From Halomonas sp. (GTDB lineage: Bacteria; Pseudomonadota; Gammaproteobacteria; Pseudomonadales; Halomonadaceae), in the NCBI RefSeq assembly GCF_020832045.1, contig NZ_JAFIFK010000033.1:1-50934 (forward strand): 50,934 bases of DNA, written 5' to 3'. The position numbers were made by a program, and so were the translations under genes. Positions 8,567 to 18,329 of this stretch are shown piece by piece (the stretch's first letter is position 1; the number at the start of each line of letters is the position of its first letter). The notes below the pieces were generated by a model that saw only the letters and a list, made by a program, of their open reading frames with translations, ran no database searches and was not told the origin of the DNA.

Positions 8567-10297
8567 ATGACCCTCATCGCCCCACCGCACACTACCGGCA
8601 AGCGCCGGCACCCTGCCGTGACCCGCCATGCAAGATCACTCGGCCTGCTGCTGGCTCTGATGCTAGTAGCCGCCCCGGGAACAGCCAGTTGCCCCGAGCC
8701 ATCCAGTACCGACCTGGCCGCTATCAAGGGAAGAGGCGAGCAACCCGCCCTGCCTTCCGGCCGCGAGGTAGTCGTCGACGGCGTGGTGACCGGGGAGTTT
8801 CTCGGCCGCGAACGGCTGAACGGTTTCTATTTGCAGCAAACGACGGAGCATGGCCCCGTCGGCCTGTTCGTCTATATGCCCACGGCAACGTCGAGCGACG
8901 CGGAACTCATCGCTCCCGGCACACACCTGCAGCTCCACGCCCGCACCGGCGATTATCGTGGCCAGGTCCAGCTGCAGCGGGTCGAACGGATTGAGACCTG
9001 TGCCCAGAACCAGTTGCCAGAGCCACTTGCGGTCGACTGGCCGCTCAGCGAGGAGCAGCTGTCACGCAAGGAAGGGCTGCTTCTGGAATTTCCGCAGACG
9101 CTGACCGTCACCGGCAACTACGAGCTCGCCCGCTACGGCTCCCTGAGACTGGCCGCCACCCGCCTGTTCCGACCCACGAATACACCTGGCGAAAGCCAGC
9201 AGCGGGAAATCCTCGAGCTGGACGACGGCAGCTACCGCGCCTTTCCGAGCCCCATTACCTACCTGGATGCGGATGGCACCCGCCGTGTCGGCAGCACCGT
9301 TCAGGGGCTGACCGGGATACTGACCCACGCCTTCAATGCCTACCGCCTGCACCCGACCCTCGAGCCACGCTTCGAGGACGCCAACCCGCGCCCGGCGCCG
9401 CTTCCAGAGCCCGGGGAGCGGCTGCGGGTAGCGACCTTCAACGTCGAGAATTACTTCGTTACGCTCGGCCAGCGAGGTGCGGCGGACGCCGCGGAGCTGG
9501 AGCGCCAGCGGGCCAAGCTCGCTGCCGCCGTCGAGGGCCTGCGGGCCGACATCCTGGCTCTGGTGGAAGTAGAGAACGACCCAAGCGCACTGGCCGACCT
9601 GGTCGAGCAACTCAGCGAACGGACCGGGGTCCGCTATCGTGCGGTCGGCGGGAGTGCCGACCGCGGCAGCGATGCCATCAAGCTCGCTCTGATCTACCGG
9701 CCGGACCGGGTTGAGGCCGTGAGCGAGCTTTATGCCGACAACGACCCGACCCACCACCGCCCGCCGCTGGCGGCCTTCTTCCGCAGCGTGGACGGCGGCC
9801 CGACCTTCGGCGTCGTGACCGCCCACTTCAAATCCAAGACCGGCTGCCCGTCCCGGGGCGATATCGATCGCGGCCAGGGCTGCTGGAACCAGCGACGGGT
9901 GGAGCAGGCACAGGCCATGAACGGCTTCCTCGACCGCCTCGCTGCCGCCGAGGGGCACGAGCGCCTTATGCTGATCGGCGACCTCAATGCCTACGGCGCC
10001 GAGGACCCGATCCGCACCCTGACCCACGCAGGACTGGTCAATCTAATAGCCCGAGAACTGCCGCCGGAACGCCGCTACAGCTATGTATTTCGCGGTGAGT
10101 CGGGCTATCTGGACCATGCCCTGACAAGCCCCGAACTGGCCGCGGCAGTGGCCGAGGTGCGGCCGTGGCCCATCAATGCCGATGAGCCGCCTTACCTCGG
10201 CTACGATGGGCCGGACAACGCAGCGCCCCATTTCCGCCCCGACCCGTTCCGCTCCTCGGATCATGATCCCATCGCGGTAGACCTGGAGTGGCGTTAG
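8567..10297 (+). CDS. ExeM/NucH-type extracellular endonuclease
   Basis: 576-aa secreted nuclease. A basic stretch and hydrophobic core at about 20-42 (ARSLGLLLALMLVAAPGTAS) form a signal peptide. Residues about 65-260 contain an OB-fold-like region (VVVDGVVTGEF, GFYLQQ). From about 285 on is an endonuclease/exonuclease/phosphatase domain: RVATFNVENYF, LALVEVEND, VTAHFKSKTGCP, MLIGDLNAYGAEDP and the C-terminal SSDHDPI, which supply the metal-binding and catalytic Asn, Glu, Asp and His residues of this fold. The CPSRGDIDRGQGCWNQRR stretch is typical of ExeM/NucH proteins. A GGAG precedes the ATG. Likely role: degradation of extracellular DNA for nutrients or biofilm turnover. Confidence 0.9.
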   Translation: MTLIAPPHTTGKRRHPAVTRHARSLGLLLALMLVAAPGTASCPEPSSTDLAAIKGRGEQPALPSGREVVVDGVVTGEFLGRERLNGFYLQQTTEHGPVGLFVYMPTATSSDAELIAPGTHLQLHARTGDYRGQVQLQRVERIETCAQNQLPEPLAVDWPLSEEQLSRKEGLLLEFPQTLTVTGNYELARYGSLRLAATRLFRPTNTPGESQQREILELDDGSYRAFPSPITYLDADGTRRVGSTVQGLTGILTHAFNAYRLHPTLEPRFEDANPRPAPLPEPGERLRVATFNVENYFVTLGQRGAADAAELERQRAKLAAAVEGLRADILALVEVENDPSALADLVEQLSERTGVRYRAVGGSADRGSDAIKLALIYRPDRVEAVSELYADNDPTHHRPPLAAFFRSVDGGPTFGVVTAHFKSKTGCPSRGDIDRGQGCWNQRRVEQAQAMNGFLDRLAAAEGHERLMLIGDLNAYGAEDPIRTLTHAGLVNLIARELPPERRYSYVFRGESGYLDHALTSPELAAAVAEVRPWPINADEPPYLGYDGPDNAAPHFRPDPFRSSDHDPIAVDLEWR

Positions 10298-10368
10298 GTG
10301 GGAGCCGCTTGAGACTCGATGATGGGGCGCCGATCGGCATCGTGGACGCCCGCATCATCACAGAGGGG

Positions 10369-10611
10369 TTAGCGACGCCGACGTCCCAGATCGATGTCGT
10401 CGCGAGTGGTGGCCGCCCCGGCGGCGGCACCCAGGCCACCACCGATCACCGCCCCTCTAGTCACGTTGCCGCCGGCCATGGCCGCAGTGCCGGCGCCGGC
10501 GGCCGCCCCCAGGCCGGCGCCGCTCAGCGCTCGTTCACCGGTGGTGGTACCACAGCCGGTGAGTCCCAGAGCCAGCACGCCAGTCAACAGTCCGATAGAT
10601 AGCATTCGCAT
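10369..10611 (-). CDS. Glycine-zipper lipoprotein
   Basis: 80-aa small lipoprotein. The signal sequence ends in a lipobox (LTGC at 17-20), followed by a glycine- and alanine-rich helix with GxxxG spacing (GAGLGAAAGAGTAAM, then GAVIGGGLGAAAGAA) and a basic tail ending in RRRR. This is the pattern of glycine-zipper/YMGG-like outer-membrane lipoproteins. GGGAGGG lies 8 nt before the ATG. The function of such proteins is poorly known; an envelope-associated role is likely. Confidence 0.82.
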   Translation of the reverse strand: MRMLSIGLLTGVLALGLTGCGTTTGERALSGAGLGAAAGAGTAAMAGGNVTRGAVIGGGLGAAAGAATTRDDIDLGRRRR

Positions 10612-11085
10612 ACCATTTCCCTCCCAGGGGATAAGTGATCAATCATCCAGTTTGATTTTTTGGCAACCAGGCGACTGCCCCGTTTGCCGATGCGCTGTAT
10701 CCCTTATACCGCCTTGCGAGGAAGAGGGTTCATGGACGGGATAACGATCCACACTCTTTGAGAATTTCAGGCACTTGAGTATCAAAATGACGACAGCTGA
10801 TCGCATCAGGTGGCGAGCGGTGAGATGGTGGCAAAGCGGTTTGGGCGAGCCGAAACCCGCAATTGGACTCTAGAAAAACCCGCAATTGGTCGGTGCTGAA
10901 TTGATAGTTAAACGCGAGCGTCTGCCCAAGGGAGCCGGGCTGCTACGCCGTGCCCATTGGTACGCTGTGGGAAGAAGAGTCCGGCCAGGCAATTTCAAGC
11001 GAAGCCACCTTGCGGATACTGACTGGACAGGAGTCGTGAGCCTGCTCGGTAGCAGTAGTAGAAGATAGAGAAAGGTAACAAAGAA
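10612..11085. other. Non-coding stretch left of the island
   Basis: About 470 nt between the glycine-zipper gene and the left att repeat. No convincing reading frame is present. There is a 14-bp direct repeat (AAACCCGCAATTGG at 10853-10866 and 10876-10889, 23-bp period) and nothing else I can name. It may hold decayed remnants of earlier insertions next to the integration site. Confidence 0.4.
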
Positions 11086-11131
11086 TGGTGGGCCCAGCTG
11101 GACTCGAACCAGCGACCAAGGGATTATGAGT
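11086..11131 (-). repeat. Left att site: 46-bp copy of the tRNA 3' end
   Basis: Perfect 46-bp duplicate of 23748-23793. It corresponds to the 3' part of the CAT tRNA gene, from the anticodon to the CCA end, without the 5' half. Such partial tRNA copies are the classic footprint of tyrosine-recombinase integration into a tRNA gene and mark the far end of the island. Confidence 0.92.
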
Positions 11132-11437
11132 TTGCACGCAACGCTGCAAGCACAGCAAAATCAAGGGTAGCACACCGTAAGCAAGATAAGCCAAAAGTAT
11201 CTGATTGACAGTAACTTAGCGCAAGTTTGCGAAGGCGGACCGAACGGATGAGTGTACTGCTACTGTACCGATTTCGCCTGCTTTTCAGTACAGTCAGGCG
11301 CAGTTTGCTGCTGACGTTTGAGGTGTCAAGGAATCCTTGATGACTGCTTGGGTAAGCGAGCAGAAGGGCCTCAGCGGCAGCCCTCCTTGGGGTCGGGTCT
11401 GTCTGCGCTCCCAGCTTCGGTAGGAAGCTCGCTCTGC
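11132..11437. other. Non-coding stretch inside the island's left end
   Basis: About 300 nt directly inside the left repeat, where an integrase or its remnant would often be found. I find no supported frame on either strand. It holds short inverted repeats, including CGCCTG at 11275-11280 facing CAGGCG at 11294-11299, and repeated GTACTG/CAGTAC words near 11254-11291. These could be recombinase arm sites, but that is speculative. Confidence 0.35.
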
Positions 11438-11466
11438 TGGAAATCTATCGCACCTGGTGGTATAGT
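11438..11466 (+). promoter_or_regulatory. Promoter of the RelE-like toxin-antitoxin operon, possibly leaderless
   Basis: TGGAAA at 11438-11443 and TATAGT at 11461-11466 are separated by 17 bp. The -10 ends only 6 nt before the toxin ATG, which puts the expected transcription start at or next to the A of the ATG. There is no Shine-Dalgarno sequence before the toxin, consistent with a leaderless message. Confidence 0.5.
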
Positions 11467-11472
11467 CTCGCA

Positions 11473-11859
11473 ATGAGACGAGTCTTCAAAACCCGCACCT
11501 TCACCCGTTCGATGAAAAAGGCCGGGCTAACCGATGCAGCCCTGTGTGCCGCAGTCGAGGAAATGAGCCAAGGGCTTGTCGATGCTGACCTGGGTGGCGA
11601 TGTTGTGAAGAAGCGCGTCGCGCTGCCTGGTCAGGGCAAGCGTGGCGGGGCCAGAACCATCGTGGCTACGAAAATGGCGGGGCGCTGGTTCTTCCTCTAT
11701 GGCTTCAGCAAGAACGAGCGATCCAACATCGACAAGGACGAACTGAGGGTACTCCAGGAGGTGGCAAATGAGTTGCTTGGCTTTGATGACCGGCAACTAA
11801 CCATCGCGCTGGCTGCCGGTGAAATTGTGGAGATATGTGATGGCGACGACAAAGCGTAA
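11473..11859 (+). CDS. RelE-like type II toxin (HigB2/Gp49-like)
   Basis: 128-aa protein, first in a two-gene operon (toxin then antitoxin, the order seen in higBA-type modules). The N-terminus (RRVFKTRTFTRSMKKAGLTD) and the core (GGDVVKKRVALPGQGKRGG, ARTIVATKMAGRWFFLYGFS, KNERSNI) match RelE-superfamily toxins that follow the pattern KxRxAxxGxGKxGGxR...LYGFxKxxxxNI. Such toxins cleave mRNA on the ribosome. The basic residues expected to contact RNA are present, so nothing suggests inactivation. The end overlaps the antitoxin by 20 nt. Confidence 0.85.
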   Translation: MRRVFKTRTFTRSMKKAGLTDAALCAAVEEMSQGLVDADLGGDVVKKRVALPGQGKRGGARTIVATKMAGRWFFLYGFSKNERSNIDKDELRVLQEVANELLGFDDRQLTIALAAGEIVEICDGDDKA

Positions 11860-12160
11860 AAGTCGAATTCTGGACGAGATGCACGAGACAGCGCGTGGGC
11901 TTCATGGCGCCGGTCTGATCAGTAAGCGTCGCATGGGCGAGTTCGAGGCGCTGTGCAATCTCGATGTGCACGAAATTCCGCCGCAGCAGATCAAGGCGCT
12001 GCGTGAAAAGGCGCACGTCAGCCAAGCGGTTTTTGCCGCTGTGCTGAACACCAGTCTGTCGACGGTGCAAAAGTGGGAAGTCGGTGACAAGAAGCCGAGC
12101 GGGCCGTCGCTCAAGTTGTTGAACCTGATCGAGCGCAAGGGGCTTGAGGCGGTCATTTAA
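11840..12160 (+). CDS. XRE-type antitoxin (HigA/NadS-like)
   Basis: 106-aa DNA-binding antitoxin and likely autorepressor of the module. A C-terminal helix-turn-helix is visible (IKALREKAHVSQAVFAAVL, then NTSLSTVQKWEVGDKKPSG). The motif order, with EIPPQQIKALREK before the HTH, is typical of the NadS/HigA2 group paired with RelE-like toxins. I use the ATG at 11840 (MATTKRKSR), which overlaps the toxin end; a longer frame starts at 11819 but has no support. Confidence 0.87.
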   Translation: MATTKRKSRILDEMHETARGLHGAGLISKRRMGEFEALCNLDVHEIPPQQIKALREKAHVSQAVFAAVLNTSLSTVQKWEVGDKKPSGPSLKLLNLIERKGLEAVI

Positions 12161-12199
12161 TGGCGGAGCCTGACTGCGGGCCCTCTGCATCTGCAAGTC

Positions 12200-12226
12200 C
12201 AACTGACAAGGATGCCTTGTCAGTTG
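12200..12226. terminator. Perfect 12-bp hairpin between convergent operons
   Basis: CAACTGACAAGG (12200-12211) and CCTTGTCAGTTG (12215-12226) are exact reverse complements around a 3-nt ATG spacer. It lies between the end of the toxin-antitoxin operon and the end of hsdR, which converge here. A bidirectional terminator is the simplest reading, but neither side has a T-run, so a protein-binding dyad is also possible. Confidence 0.5.
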
Positions 12227-12253
12227 ATAGCCAGCCTCGCCCTATGCAAAGCA

Positions 12254-15200
12254 TCAAACTGACTGCCACAGCCCCGTTAGCGCCTCTGCCTGCTGAAGAA
12301 CTGTCTGCACTGCTGCATCCTGCAGATCCGGTGGATAGCCATACTTACGCAGAATGCGCTTTACGAGAACACGCAGCCTGGCACGAGCCGATTGGCGATG
12401 CGCCCAGTCTACGGTGACATTATCCCGCAAACTCATGAGTAGTTCATTGGCTATCACCCGCAATTGCTCATCGCCCATGACTTCCATAGCAGACTCGTTC
12501 TCGGAAAGCGCATCGTAGAAAGCAACTTCCTCCGGGGTCATCCCGTTGGCTTCGCCACGCTCTCGGGCTGCTCGCAGGTCCTTGGCCAGTTGTATGAGTT
12601 CTTGCAGTACCTCGGCTGTGGTGATCGCATTGGCGTGATACCTTGCAATGGCATCCTCCAGTCTTTCGGTAAAGGCACGACTTTCCACGACGTTGGTACG
12701 AGTGCGTGAACGGATGTCATCGTTCAGCAGCTTGCGTAGTGCTTCCAAGCCGAGATTCTTCTTCTCCATCTGCTGTACTTCGAGCAGAAACTCGTCTGAG
12801 AGGATGGAGATGTCAGGGGTCTGGATGCCGGCCGCAGCCAGGATATCGACGATTTCCGTTGACACAACGGCTCGACTGACAATCTGCTGAATAGCCAGCT
12901 CGCGGTCCTGGAGTGTTTCACCACTACTGGTTGCGCTCTTCGACAAGGCGGCACGGATGGCCTGAAAGAATCCCACCTCTTCGCGGATCGTGCGTGCTTC
13001 ATCGGAGCTTGACGCCAGGGCAAAGGCTTTGGACAAGGCCAATACCCCGTCGGTAAAGCGCCGCTGAGCCTGTTTCTTGGCGTCTGGTGTTTTTTCAGCA
13101 GCCGCCCACTGTTGCTGCTTGTCCAGTACCCATTCAATAGCGCCGGCCATCATCGCCAACCGCTCACCAGGTGTGCCATCAAGAGCGCTGCGGTAGTCAA
13201 AACCGTGGAACATGTCGCGCACGATTTCATACTTTTCCAGCATCACTGCCACGGCTTCGGCTTCGTCGATGCCGGTTTTGTCCTGGTCTGGCTTGGAGTA
13301 CTGTGCCAATGCTGCTTTCAGATTCTGGGCAATGCCAATGTAATCCACGATCAGGCCCGCCGGCTTGTCACGGAATACGCGGTTAACGCGAGCAATTGCT
13401 TGCATCAGGCCGTGGCCGCGCATCGGCTTGTCGATGTACATGGTATGCATGCTGGGCGCATCAAAGCCGGTCAGCCACATATCGCGTACGATAACCAACT
13501 TGAGCGGGTCTTTAGAGTGGCGAGCACGCTTGGCAAGCAAATCACGCCGTGCCTTGTTGCCAATATGCTGCTGCCACTCAACAGGGTCGCTGGCAGCGCC
13601 AGTCATCACAATCTTGACGCTGCCGGCCGTGTCATCGCTGCTGTGCCAGTACGGCCGCAGATTGATGATCTCATCGTAAAGCGCCACGCAGATGCGTCGG
13701 CTCATGCACACCATCATCGCCTTGCCATCCAGCGCCGCTACACGGTCCTCAAAATGCTGGACCAGGTCGCGTGCGATCATTGCCAGGCGTTTATCGCTGC
13801 CTACCAGGGCCTCCACCGTGCTCCATTTCTGTTTGGTGCGTTCGGCGCTGGGTTCGTCCTGATCTTCCAGTAGGGCTTCAATTTCCGCATCAATACGCGG
13901 TTTTTCGTCGTCATCGAGCTCAATACGAGCCAAGCGCGATTCGTAATAGATGGGAACGGTTGCGCCATCTTCTACGGCACGGCTGATGTCGTAAATGTCG
14001 ATGTAATGGCCAAAGACAGCCGGTGTGTTGACGTCGGTCGCCTCGATGGGTGTGCCCGTGAAACCGATGAAAGAGGCGTTAGGCAGACCGTCACGCAAGT
14101 ACTTGGCGAAGCCGTAAGCGATCTCGCCGGTTTTGCTGGCGACTTTGGCTTTGAAGCCGTACTGGCTTCGATGTGCTTCATCCGCGATCACCACCACATT
14201 GGCGCGATCAGTCAGTACCGGGAAATCCGTTTCATCGCCGGCTGGCGAAAACTTTTGCAGGGTGGTGAAGATAACCCCCCCGGAAGCGCGAGACAGCAAA
14301 GTGCGCAAGTGCTCCCTGTCCTCCGCCTGGACAGGCGTCTGCCGAATCAGGTCCTTGCACAGTGCGAAGGTGGCAAAAAGCTGATCGTCGAGATCATTAC
14401 GATCAGTGAGCACCACCAAAGTGGGGTTGGCCATGCGCTGCTCGAATACCAGCAACCCCGCATAGAAGGCCATCAACAAACTCTTGCCGGAACCCTGGGT
14501 ATGCCAAATAACGCCTGCTTTGCGGTCACCGGGCGGTTGGTCCTTCACGCTAGGCAAACCATAGGCTGCGGGGTCTTCAGCAACGGTGAGCTGACTGGCC
14601 CTTAGCGTGGAAATCACGGCTTTCTTGACGGCGTGAAACTGGTGGTAACCGGCAATGATCTTGATCAATCCGGATGGGCTTTCACCGAATACCGTGAAGT
14701 GACGTAACAAGTCGAGAAAACGCCCCCGCTCGAACACGCCCTCGATCAGGGTAGACATCTCCGGCGAACCCTTGGGTTCAATATGCCGACCGTCCGTGGT
14801 GCGCCAGGGCATGAAGCGCTCCTGGTCCGCCGACAGCGAGCCGACCCGCGCCGACAGTCCATCGGATGTCATCAGCAGTGCATTGCTGCGAAACAGTGCC
14901 GGGAGCTGCTGCTTGTAGGTTTGGAGCTGATTGAAGGCGCTGGTCAGGGTGGCGTTCTCTCCGCCGGGGGCTTTGAGTTCAATAACAGCCAGCGGCAGTC
15001 CGTTGACGAAAAGCACCACGTCTGGTCGGCGTTTGACCTGACCGGCAACTACCATGAACTGCTGCACCGCCAGCCAGTCATTGTTGGCCGGTTGCTCAAA
15101 GTCAATCAGGCGCACGCTGCCTGCTGTGAGCACGCCATCAGCACCATAGTATTCAACCTCCGCGCCATCGGTCAGCAGGCGATGGATTCGGCGATTCTCT

Positions 15201-15454
15201 TCCAGCAGGTTGGGCAATTCCGATTGCGTCAGGCGGCGAATGGCGTCTGCCAGTGCTTCGGGCGGCAGCGTTGGGTTCAGGCGCGCCACAGCATCACTAA
15301 GCCGGCCTTTCAGCACGACTTCATCGTAAGCATCACGCTCTGGCTGGCTACCGTCAGGGCCTGTGACCTCATCTGTAACGCAGGCATAGCCGAGTGCGGC
15401 AAGTTGCTCAAGCAGCGCGGTTTCCAGTTGGGCTTCGGAGAGGAAGGCCATCAT
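12254..15454 (-). CDS. hsdR: Type I restriction enzyme, HsdR subunit
   Basis: 1066-aa translocase-nuclease of the type I R-M complex. The N-terminal nuclease core shows [19 protein letters not shown], giving D145, E159 and K161 as the PD-(D/E)XK residues. Walker A GSGKS is at 321-325 and the DEAH box (IADEAHRSQ) at 425-428. Later helicase motifs ([36 protein letters not shown]) are intact, and a long helical C-terminus would dock on HsdM/HsdS. The ATG overlaps the stop of the preceding DUF262 gene (ATGA). It is the last gene of the minus-strand cascade, separated from hsdS by four unrelated genes, an unusual layout. Confidence 0.95.
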   Translation of the reverse strand: MMAFLSEAQLETALLEQLAALGYACVTDEVTGPDGSQPERDAYDEVVLKGRLSDAVARLNPTLPPEALADAIRRLTQSELPNLLEENRRIHRLLTDGAEVEYYGADGVLTAGSVRLIDFEQPANNDWLAVQQFMVVAGQVKRRPDVVLFVNGLPLAVIELKAPGGENATLTSAFNQLQTYKQQLPALFRSNALLMTSDGLSARVGSLSADQERFMPWRTTDGRHIEPKGSPEMSTLIEGVFERGRFLDLLRHFTVFGESPSGLIKIIAGYHQFHAVKKAVISTLRASQLTVAEDPAAYGLPSVKDQPPGDRKAGVIWHTQGSGKSLLMAFYAGLLVFEQRMANPTLVVLTDRNDLDDQLFATFALCKDLIRQTPVQAEDREHLRTLLSRASGGVIFTTLQKFSPAGDETDFPVLTDRANVVVIADEAHRSQYGFKAKVASKTGEIAYGFAKYLRDGLPNASFIGFTGTPIEATDVNTPAVFGHYIDIYDISRAVEDGATVPIYYESRLARIELDDDEKPRIDAEIEALLEDQDEPSAERTKQKWSTVEALVGSDKRLAMIARDLVQHFEDRVAALDGKAMMVCMSRRICVALYDEIINLRPYWHSSDDTAGSVKIVMTGAASDPVEWQQHIGNKARRDLLAKRARHSKDPLKLVIVRDMWLTGFDAPSMHTMYIDKPMRGHGLMQAIARVNRVFRDKPAGLIVDYIGIAQNLKAALAQYSKPDQDKTGIDEAEAVAVMLEKYEIVRDMFHGFDYRSALDGTPGERLAMMAGAIEWVLDKQQQWAAAEKTPDAKKQAQRRFTDGVLALSKAFALASSSDEARTIREEVGFFQAIRAALSKSATSSGETLQDRELAIQQIVSRAVVSTEIVDILAAAGIQTPDISILSDEFLLEVQQMEKKNLGLEALRKLLNDDIRSRTRTNVVESRAFTERLEDAIARYHANAITTAEVLQELIQLAKDLRAARERGEANGMTPEEVAFYDALSENESAMEVMGDEQLRVIANELLMSLRDNVTVDWAHRQSARARLRVLVKRILRKYGYPPDLQDAAVQTVLQQAEALTGLWQSV

Positions 15455-17553
15455 GTATTCCCTCCTTCATTCCCCATCTGCTTCTCAAAGGACTGGCGCA
15501 CCAGCCCCATCACATAAGGCAACTCTTCCAGCGAACTGAGTCCCACCTCGACATCTCCGTTACCCCAGCGGCCAAGGTTGGTCACGTCCTTGGCCTCGCC
15601 CCTCGGGTCATGCAGTTCATGAAAGGCCATGTTCAGGGAGAGCCGAAGGCGGCTTTTTTGGGGCACCACGTCGACGAAGTTGGTCTCAGCCTTGAAAGCA
15701 ATATAGAGTTTGAGCACTTCCTCGCTGACTCCAGGGTCAAGTGCCATGACCTCTTTGCGTAGCGCATCGAACAAGGTCCGAATCGGGGTGCCAGTTGCCA
15801 GTTGCGGATGATCGTTCAGATCATAACTGGCGCTGACAGGCCCTTGTTGTCGATAGGTGGCGAGCACTTGCGCTGAAAGGCAGGGTGCTGGCCAAACGCT
15901 ACTTGCCTGGTCTGCCAGGCGCTTGGCACGTGCCTGGATCGTTCCCTCATTCCAGGCTTCTAATGCGCCCAGCCCTTCGTTGAGACGTAGCGGGCTTTGC
16001 TTGAAACCACCCTGCATATCGCGTTTGTCGGTAAAGGGGCGATCGCTGTATTCCGCGTTGTACCCTGTCAGTGTCAGATTACCGAGCGTATGCAGCCAGC
16101 TCGCCTGCACCCGCTGCCAGTCGGAGCCGAGCGCCTCACGCCATTTGGCTGAAAGGTTCTCATTCTGTGGCAGGATATGCTCAATGGTGTACTCATCCAC
16201 CGGCACCCGCTCCTTGCGAGCGTGGTTCTCCAGCCGACGCAACCAATAGCTACGGCTGCGGAAATTGTAAAGGTCGCGCACGCTCAGTTCGCGTTTGAAC
16301 TCCTCGTCATTGGGAAAGCGCCTATAAGAGGGCAAACCAAGGAAATGCGCCTGAATGCTTTCCAGATATCTGTCCTTTTTCAAGGCCCGGCCAAAGTTGG
16401 CGAAGGTTTTGTTCAGCGAGTTGGTAGGGATGGCGCATACGGCACGCCGGAACACATACGCTTCCACCAAGCGCACGGCCGCGATGAAATCATCACTGCC
16501 AAGCTGAGTTTTGGCATAGTCGTCGTAAAGCTGCAGCAGGAACGGGTAGGCCACATCAACTTTTAACTCGCGCAGGTCCTGAAACGCCTCGGCCAACTTC
16601 TTGTCGGTCTCTTGTCCTAGCGCCATGGCGCAGTAATAACGACCAAAGGTGTGTATATCAGCTACCAGTGCGTCTACCCCTGCTGCCGACTGCTCTGGCG
16701 TTCTGGCAAAGGCCTTGAAGGCTTCATATACATCGCCAATTTTGGGTAGCTCGCCCGTGCGGACTGTCAGGTAATGGCGCATGAACCAATCGAAATGCTC
16801 ACCATAGCCCTCCTGCCCAAAGGCGACCTCCATCGGTCGCCAGTGATCCTCATAAAGTCGGGTCTGGTGCGCAGGCTCCAGACCCATCAAAACAAAGTTA
16901 CGGATCAGATCAGCCTGGCTGAGTGCCCGCCCGGTGGAGTTCATGCTCTCGAAGATCAGTTGCGGGTTGTCCTGCTCACGGCTGAGCGCAATGTCCACGA
17001 TGATCAGTTTGGCCAGCCCTTGGCACAGTGGCGTGAGGTTAGCCAACGCTTTAACTTTCTGCTCGAAAAACGCGAAGTTCTCTTGAATGCGCAGCGAGGG
17101 TTGAGAAGGCCAGGGCTTCTGCCGCAGCAGCGCCAGTAGGCTGTCCTTGTCTGTCTGTGTGAGCAGTAGCTTGAAGCCACGCTCGCCGTCTTCAAGCGGA
17201 TTAAGCAAGTAATAATTGCGCAGCTTCTTGGAGGAGAAGCCATCAATGGGCTCCTCTTCACCCAGGTGACGGCACAGCGCCTCAATAATCAGCATGGCCG
17301 TGGTAAGGCGTTGCTGGCCATCAATCACCAGCAAGGGTGACTGACTGGAAACTTGATACAAACCCTGTTCGATATAGACCACCGAGCCGATAAAATGACC
17401 GCCAACGTTATCGTCACTCCCGGCGCGAAGCACGTCATCCCACAGTTGCTGGCACTGAAGTTCAGTCCAGGAGTAGGTACGCTGATAAATTGGGATGATG
17501 AACTGCGGCGATTTCTTAAGAAAATCGAGCAGCTTGGCTTCGGTGGCTTTCAT
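15451..17553 (-). CDS. DUF262/DUF1524 protein (GmrSD-like)
   Basis: 700-aa protein. The N-terminal DUF262 domain has the signatures [10 protein letters not shown] (21-29) and [10 protein letters not shown] (76-85); DGQQR is linked to nucleotide hydrolysis in this family. The central DUF1524 domain is an HNH-type nuclease: [11 protein letters not shown] (455-465) followed by [10 protein letters not shown] (490-499). The last about 100 residues ([20 protein letters not shown], then [13 protein letters not shown] and [14 protein letters not shown]) resemble a DUF5655-type domain. Known relatives (GmrSD, BrxU) are type IV restriction enzymes that cut modified phage DNA. It overlaps both neighbours by 4 nt (ATGA). 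Confidence 0.88.
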   Translation of the reverse strand: MKATEAKLLDFLKKSPQFIIPIYQRTYSWTELQCQQLWDDVLRAGSDDNVGGHFIGSVVYIEQGLYQVSSQSPLLVIDGQQRLTTAMLIIEALCRHLGEEEPIDGFSSKKLRNYYLLNPLEDGERGFKLLLTQTDKDSLLALLRQKPWPSQPSLRIQENFAFFEQKVKALANLTPLCQGLAKLIIVDIALSREQDNPQLIFESMNSTGRALSQADLIRNFVLMGLEPAHQTRLYEDHWRPMEVAFGQEGYGEHFDWFMRHYLTVRTGELPKIGDVYEAFKAFARTPEQSAAGVDALVADIHTFGRYYCAMALGQETDKKLAEAFQDLRELKVDVAYPFLLQLYDDYAKTQLGSDDFIAAVRLVEAYVFRRAVCAIPTNSLNKTFANFGRALKKDRYLESIQAHFLGLPSYRRFPNDEEFKRELSVRDLYNFRSRSYWLRRLENHARKERVPVDEYTIEHILPQNENLSAKWREALGSDWQRVQASWLHTLGNLTLTGYNAEYSDRPFTDKRDMQGGFKQSPLRLNEGLGALEAWNEGTIQARAKRLADQASSVWPAPCLSAQVLATYRQQGPVSASYDLNDHPQLATGTPIRTLFDALRKEVMALDPGVSEEVLKLYIAFKAETNFVDVVPQKSRLRLSLNMAFHELHDPRGEAKDVTNLGRWGNGDVEVGLSSLEELPYVMGLVRQSFEKQMGNEGGNT

Positions 17554-18329
17554 GAAATTTCCTCTTCGCCATGCGCCTCAGCTCCCTGCAGTGAGGGTTG
17601 GTCTTCGTCCTTCATTGGGTCTCGGTTGGCACTACGCGCAGCGTTCAGCGCCTCCACATAGGCCTCGCGGTCTAATTGATACAGCAAGCGGCTCACTTCA
17701 ATGTTCAGCGGCAGCTCGTCACCGCCCGGTAGCAGGAATTTCAGGCTAGGCACGCCCTCCTCATCAGTCTCAACTGCCAGGCCTACATGCGCATCAATCA
17801 AAATATTGCTGTCGGCAAAGCGATCCCATGGTTCTCGGGAATTGCTGGGGTCCAGTTGCGCATCCAGGTAAGCCTTGTGCAGAAAGGTTACGATGGCATC
17901 GGCAGTGAGGACTGCCGACCGGCGATGATGGATCGCCAGCCGCTCCAAGTAAGGATCTTTGCCGTGGCTGGCGGGACCTGCCTGATTACGTAGATCATTG
18001 AGTACACCGGCAAGTTTGTGGTGACTTGACACCAGCTTCTTAAACTTTTCATCGCGAACATCCCCCAGTTTCAGGGCTTTCACTGCTGAGCTTAGCCAGT
18101 CGGAAAGACTTGGCGTATCCTGAATCGGTTTGAGCGGGGCCAGCGGCGTATGGAAACTCTCGACAATTACTTGGCAGACCACCTCGATGATGGTCTTTGC
18201 GCAATCGATACAGGCATCGTTGTTCTGGTCGAGGGCATGTTCCAGCGCCTCAAAAGTTTGTTGCAACATCGGCGCATCGCGCCAGTGGCTGCACGCTTCG
18301 CGTATGCCGGGGCACCAGTCCATCGTCAT
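17550..18329 (-). CDS. Abortive-infection-type protein with Abi_C-like C-terminus
   Basis: 259-aa soluble protein. The central-to-C-terminal part (FKKLVSSHHKLAGVLNDLRN, then QAGPASHGKD and a helix with HHRRSAVLTADAIVTFL) matches the pattern of Abi_C domains: a helix with L..LRN, then a G-x-x-SHG turn, then a helix with A..AV/AD. The N-terminal half is helical. Abi_C proteins occur in phage-defence islands and are thought to act in abortive infection; the biochemical activity is not settled, although the RN/H pattern recalls HEPN-type RNases. It overlaps the 302-aa gene and the DUF262 gene by 4 nt each. Confidence 0.75.
   Translation of the reverse strand: MTMDWCPGIREACSHWRDAPMLQQTFEALEHALDQNNDACIDCAKTIIEVVCQVIVESFHTPLAPLKPIQDTPSLSDWLSSAVKALKLGDVRDEKFKKLVSSHHKLAGVLNDLRNQAGPASHGKDPYLERLAIHHRRSAVLTADAIVTFLHKAYLDAQLDPSNSREPWDRFADSNILIDAHVGLAVETDEEGVPSLKFLLPGGDELPLNIEVSRLLYQLDREAYVEALNAARSANRDPMKDEDQPSLQGAEAHGEEEIS

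Noticed and set aside
10853..10889. 14-bp direct repeat with 23-bp period, considered as a CRISPR or iteron
   Set aside because: Only two copies and too short; no cas genes and no replication gene nearby.
10612..11472. Possible decayed transposase or integrase left of and just inside the att repeat
   Set aside because: Short frames only, with no DDE, HUH or tyrosine-recombinase motif. Reported only as non-coding DNA.
12160..12417. 85-codon frame overlapping the end of hsdR, directly after the antitoxin gene
   Set aside because: It runs antisense to hsdR, has no family-like pattern, and the perfect hairpin at 12200-12226 lies inside it. It is a shadow frame.
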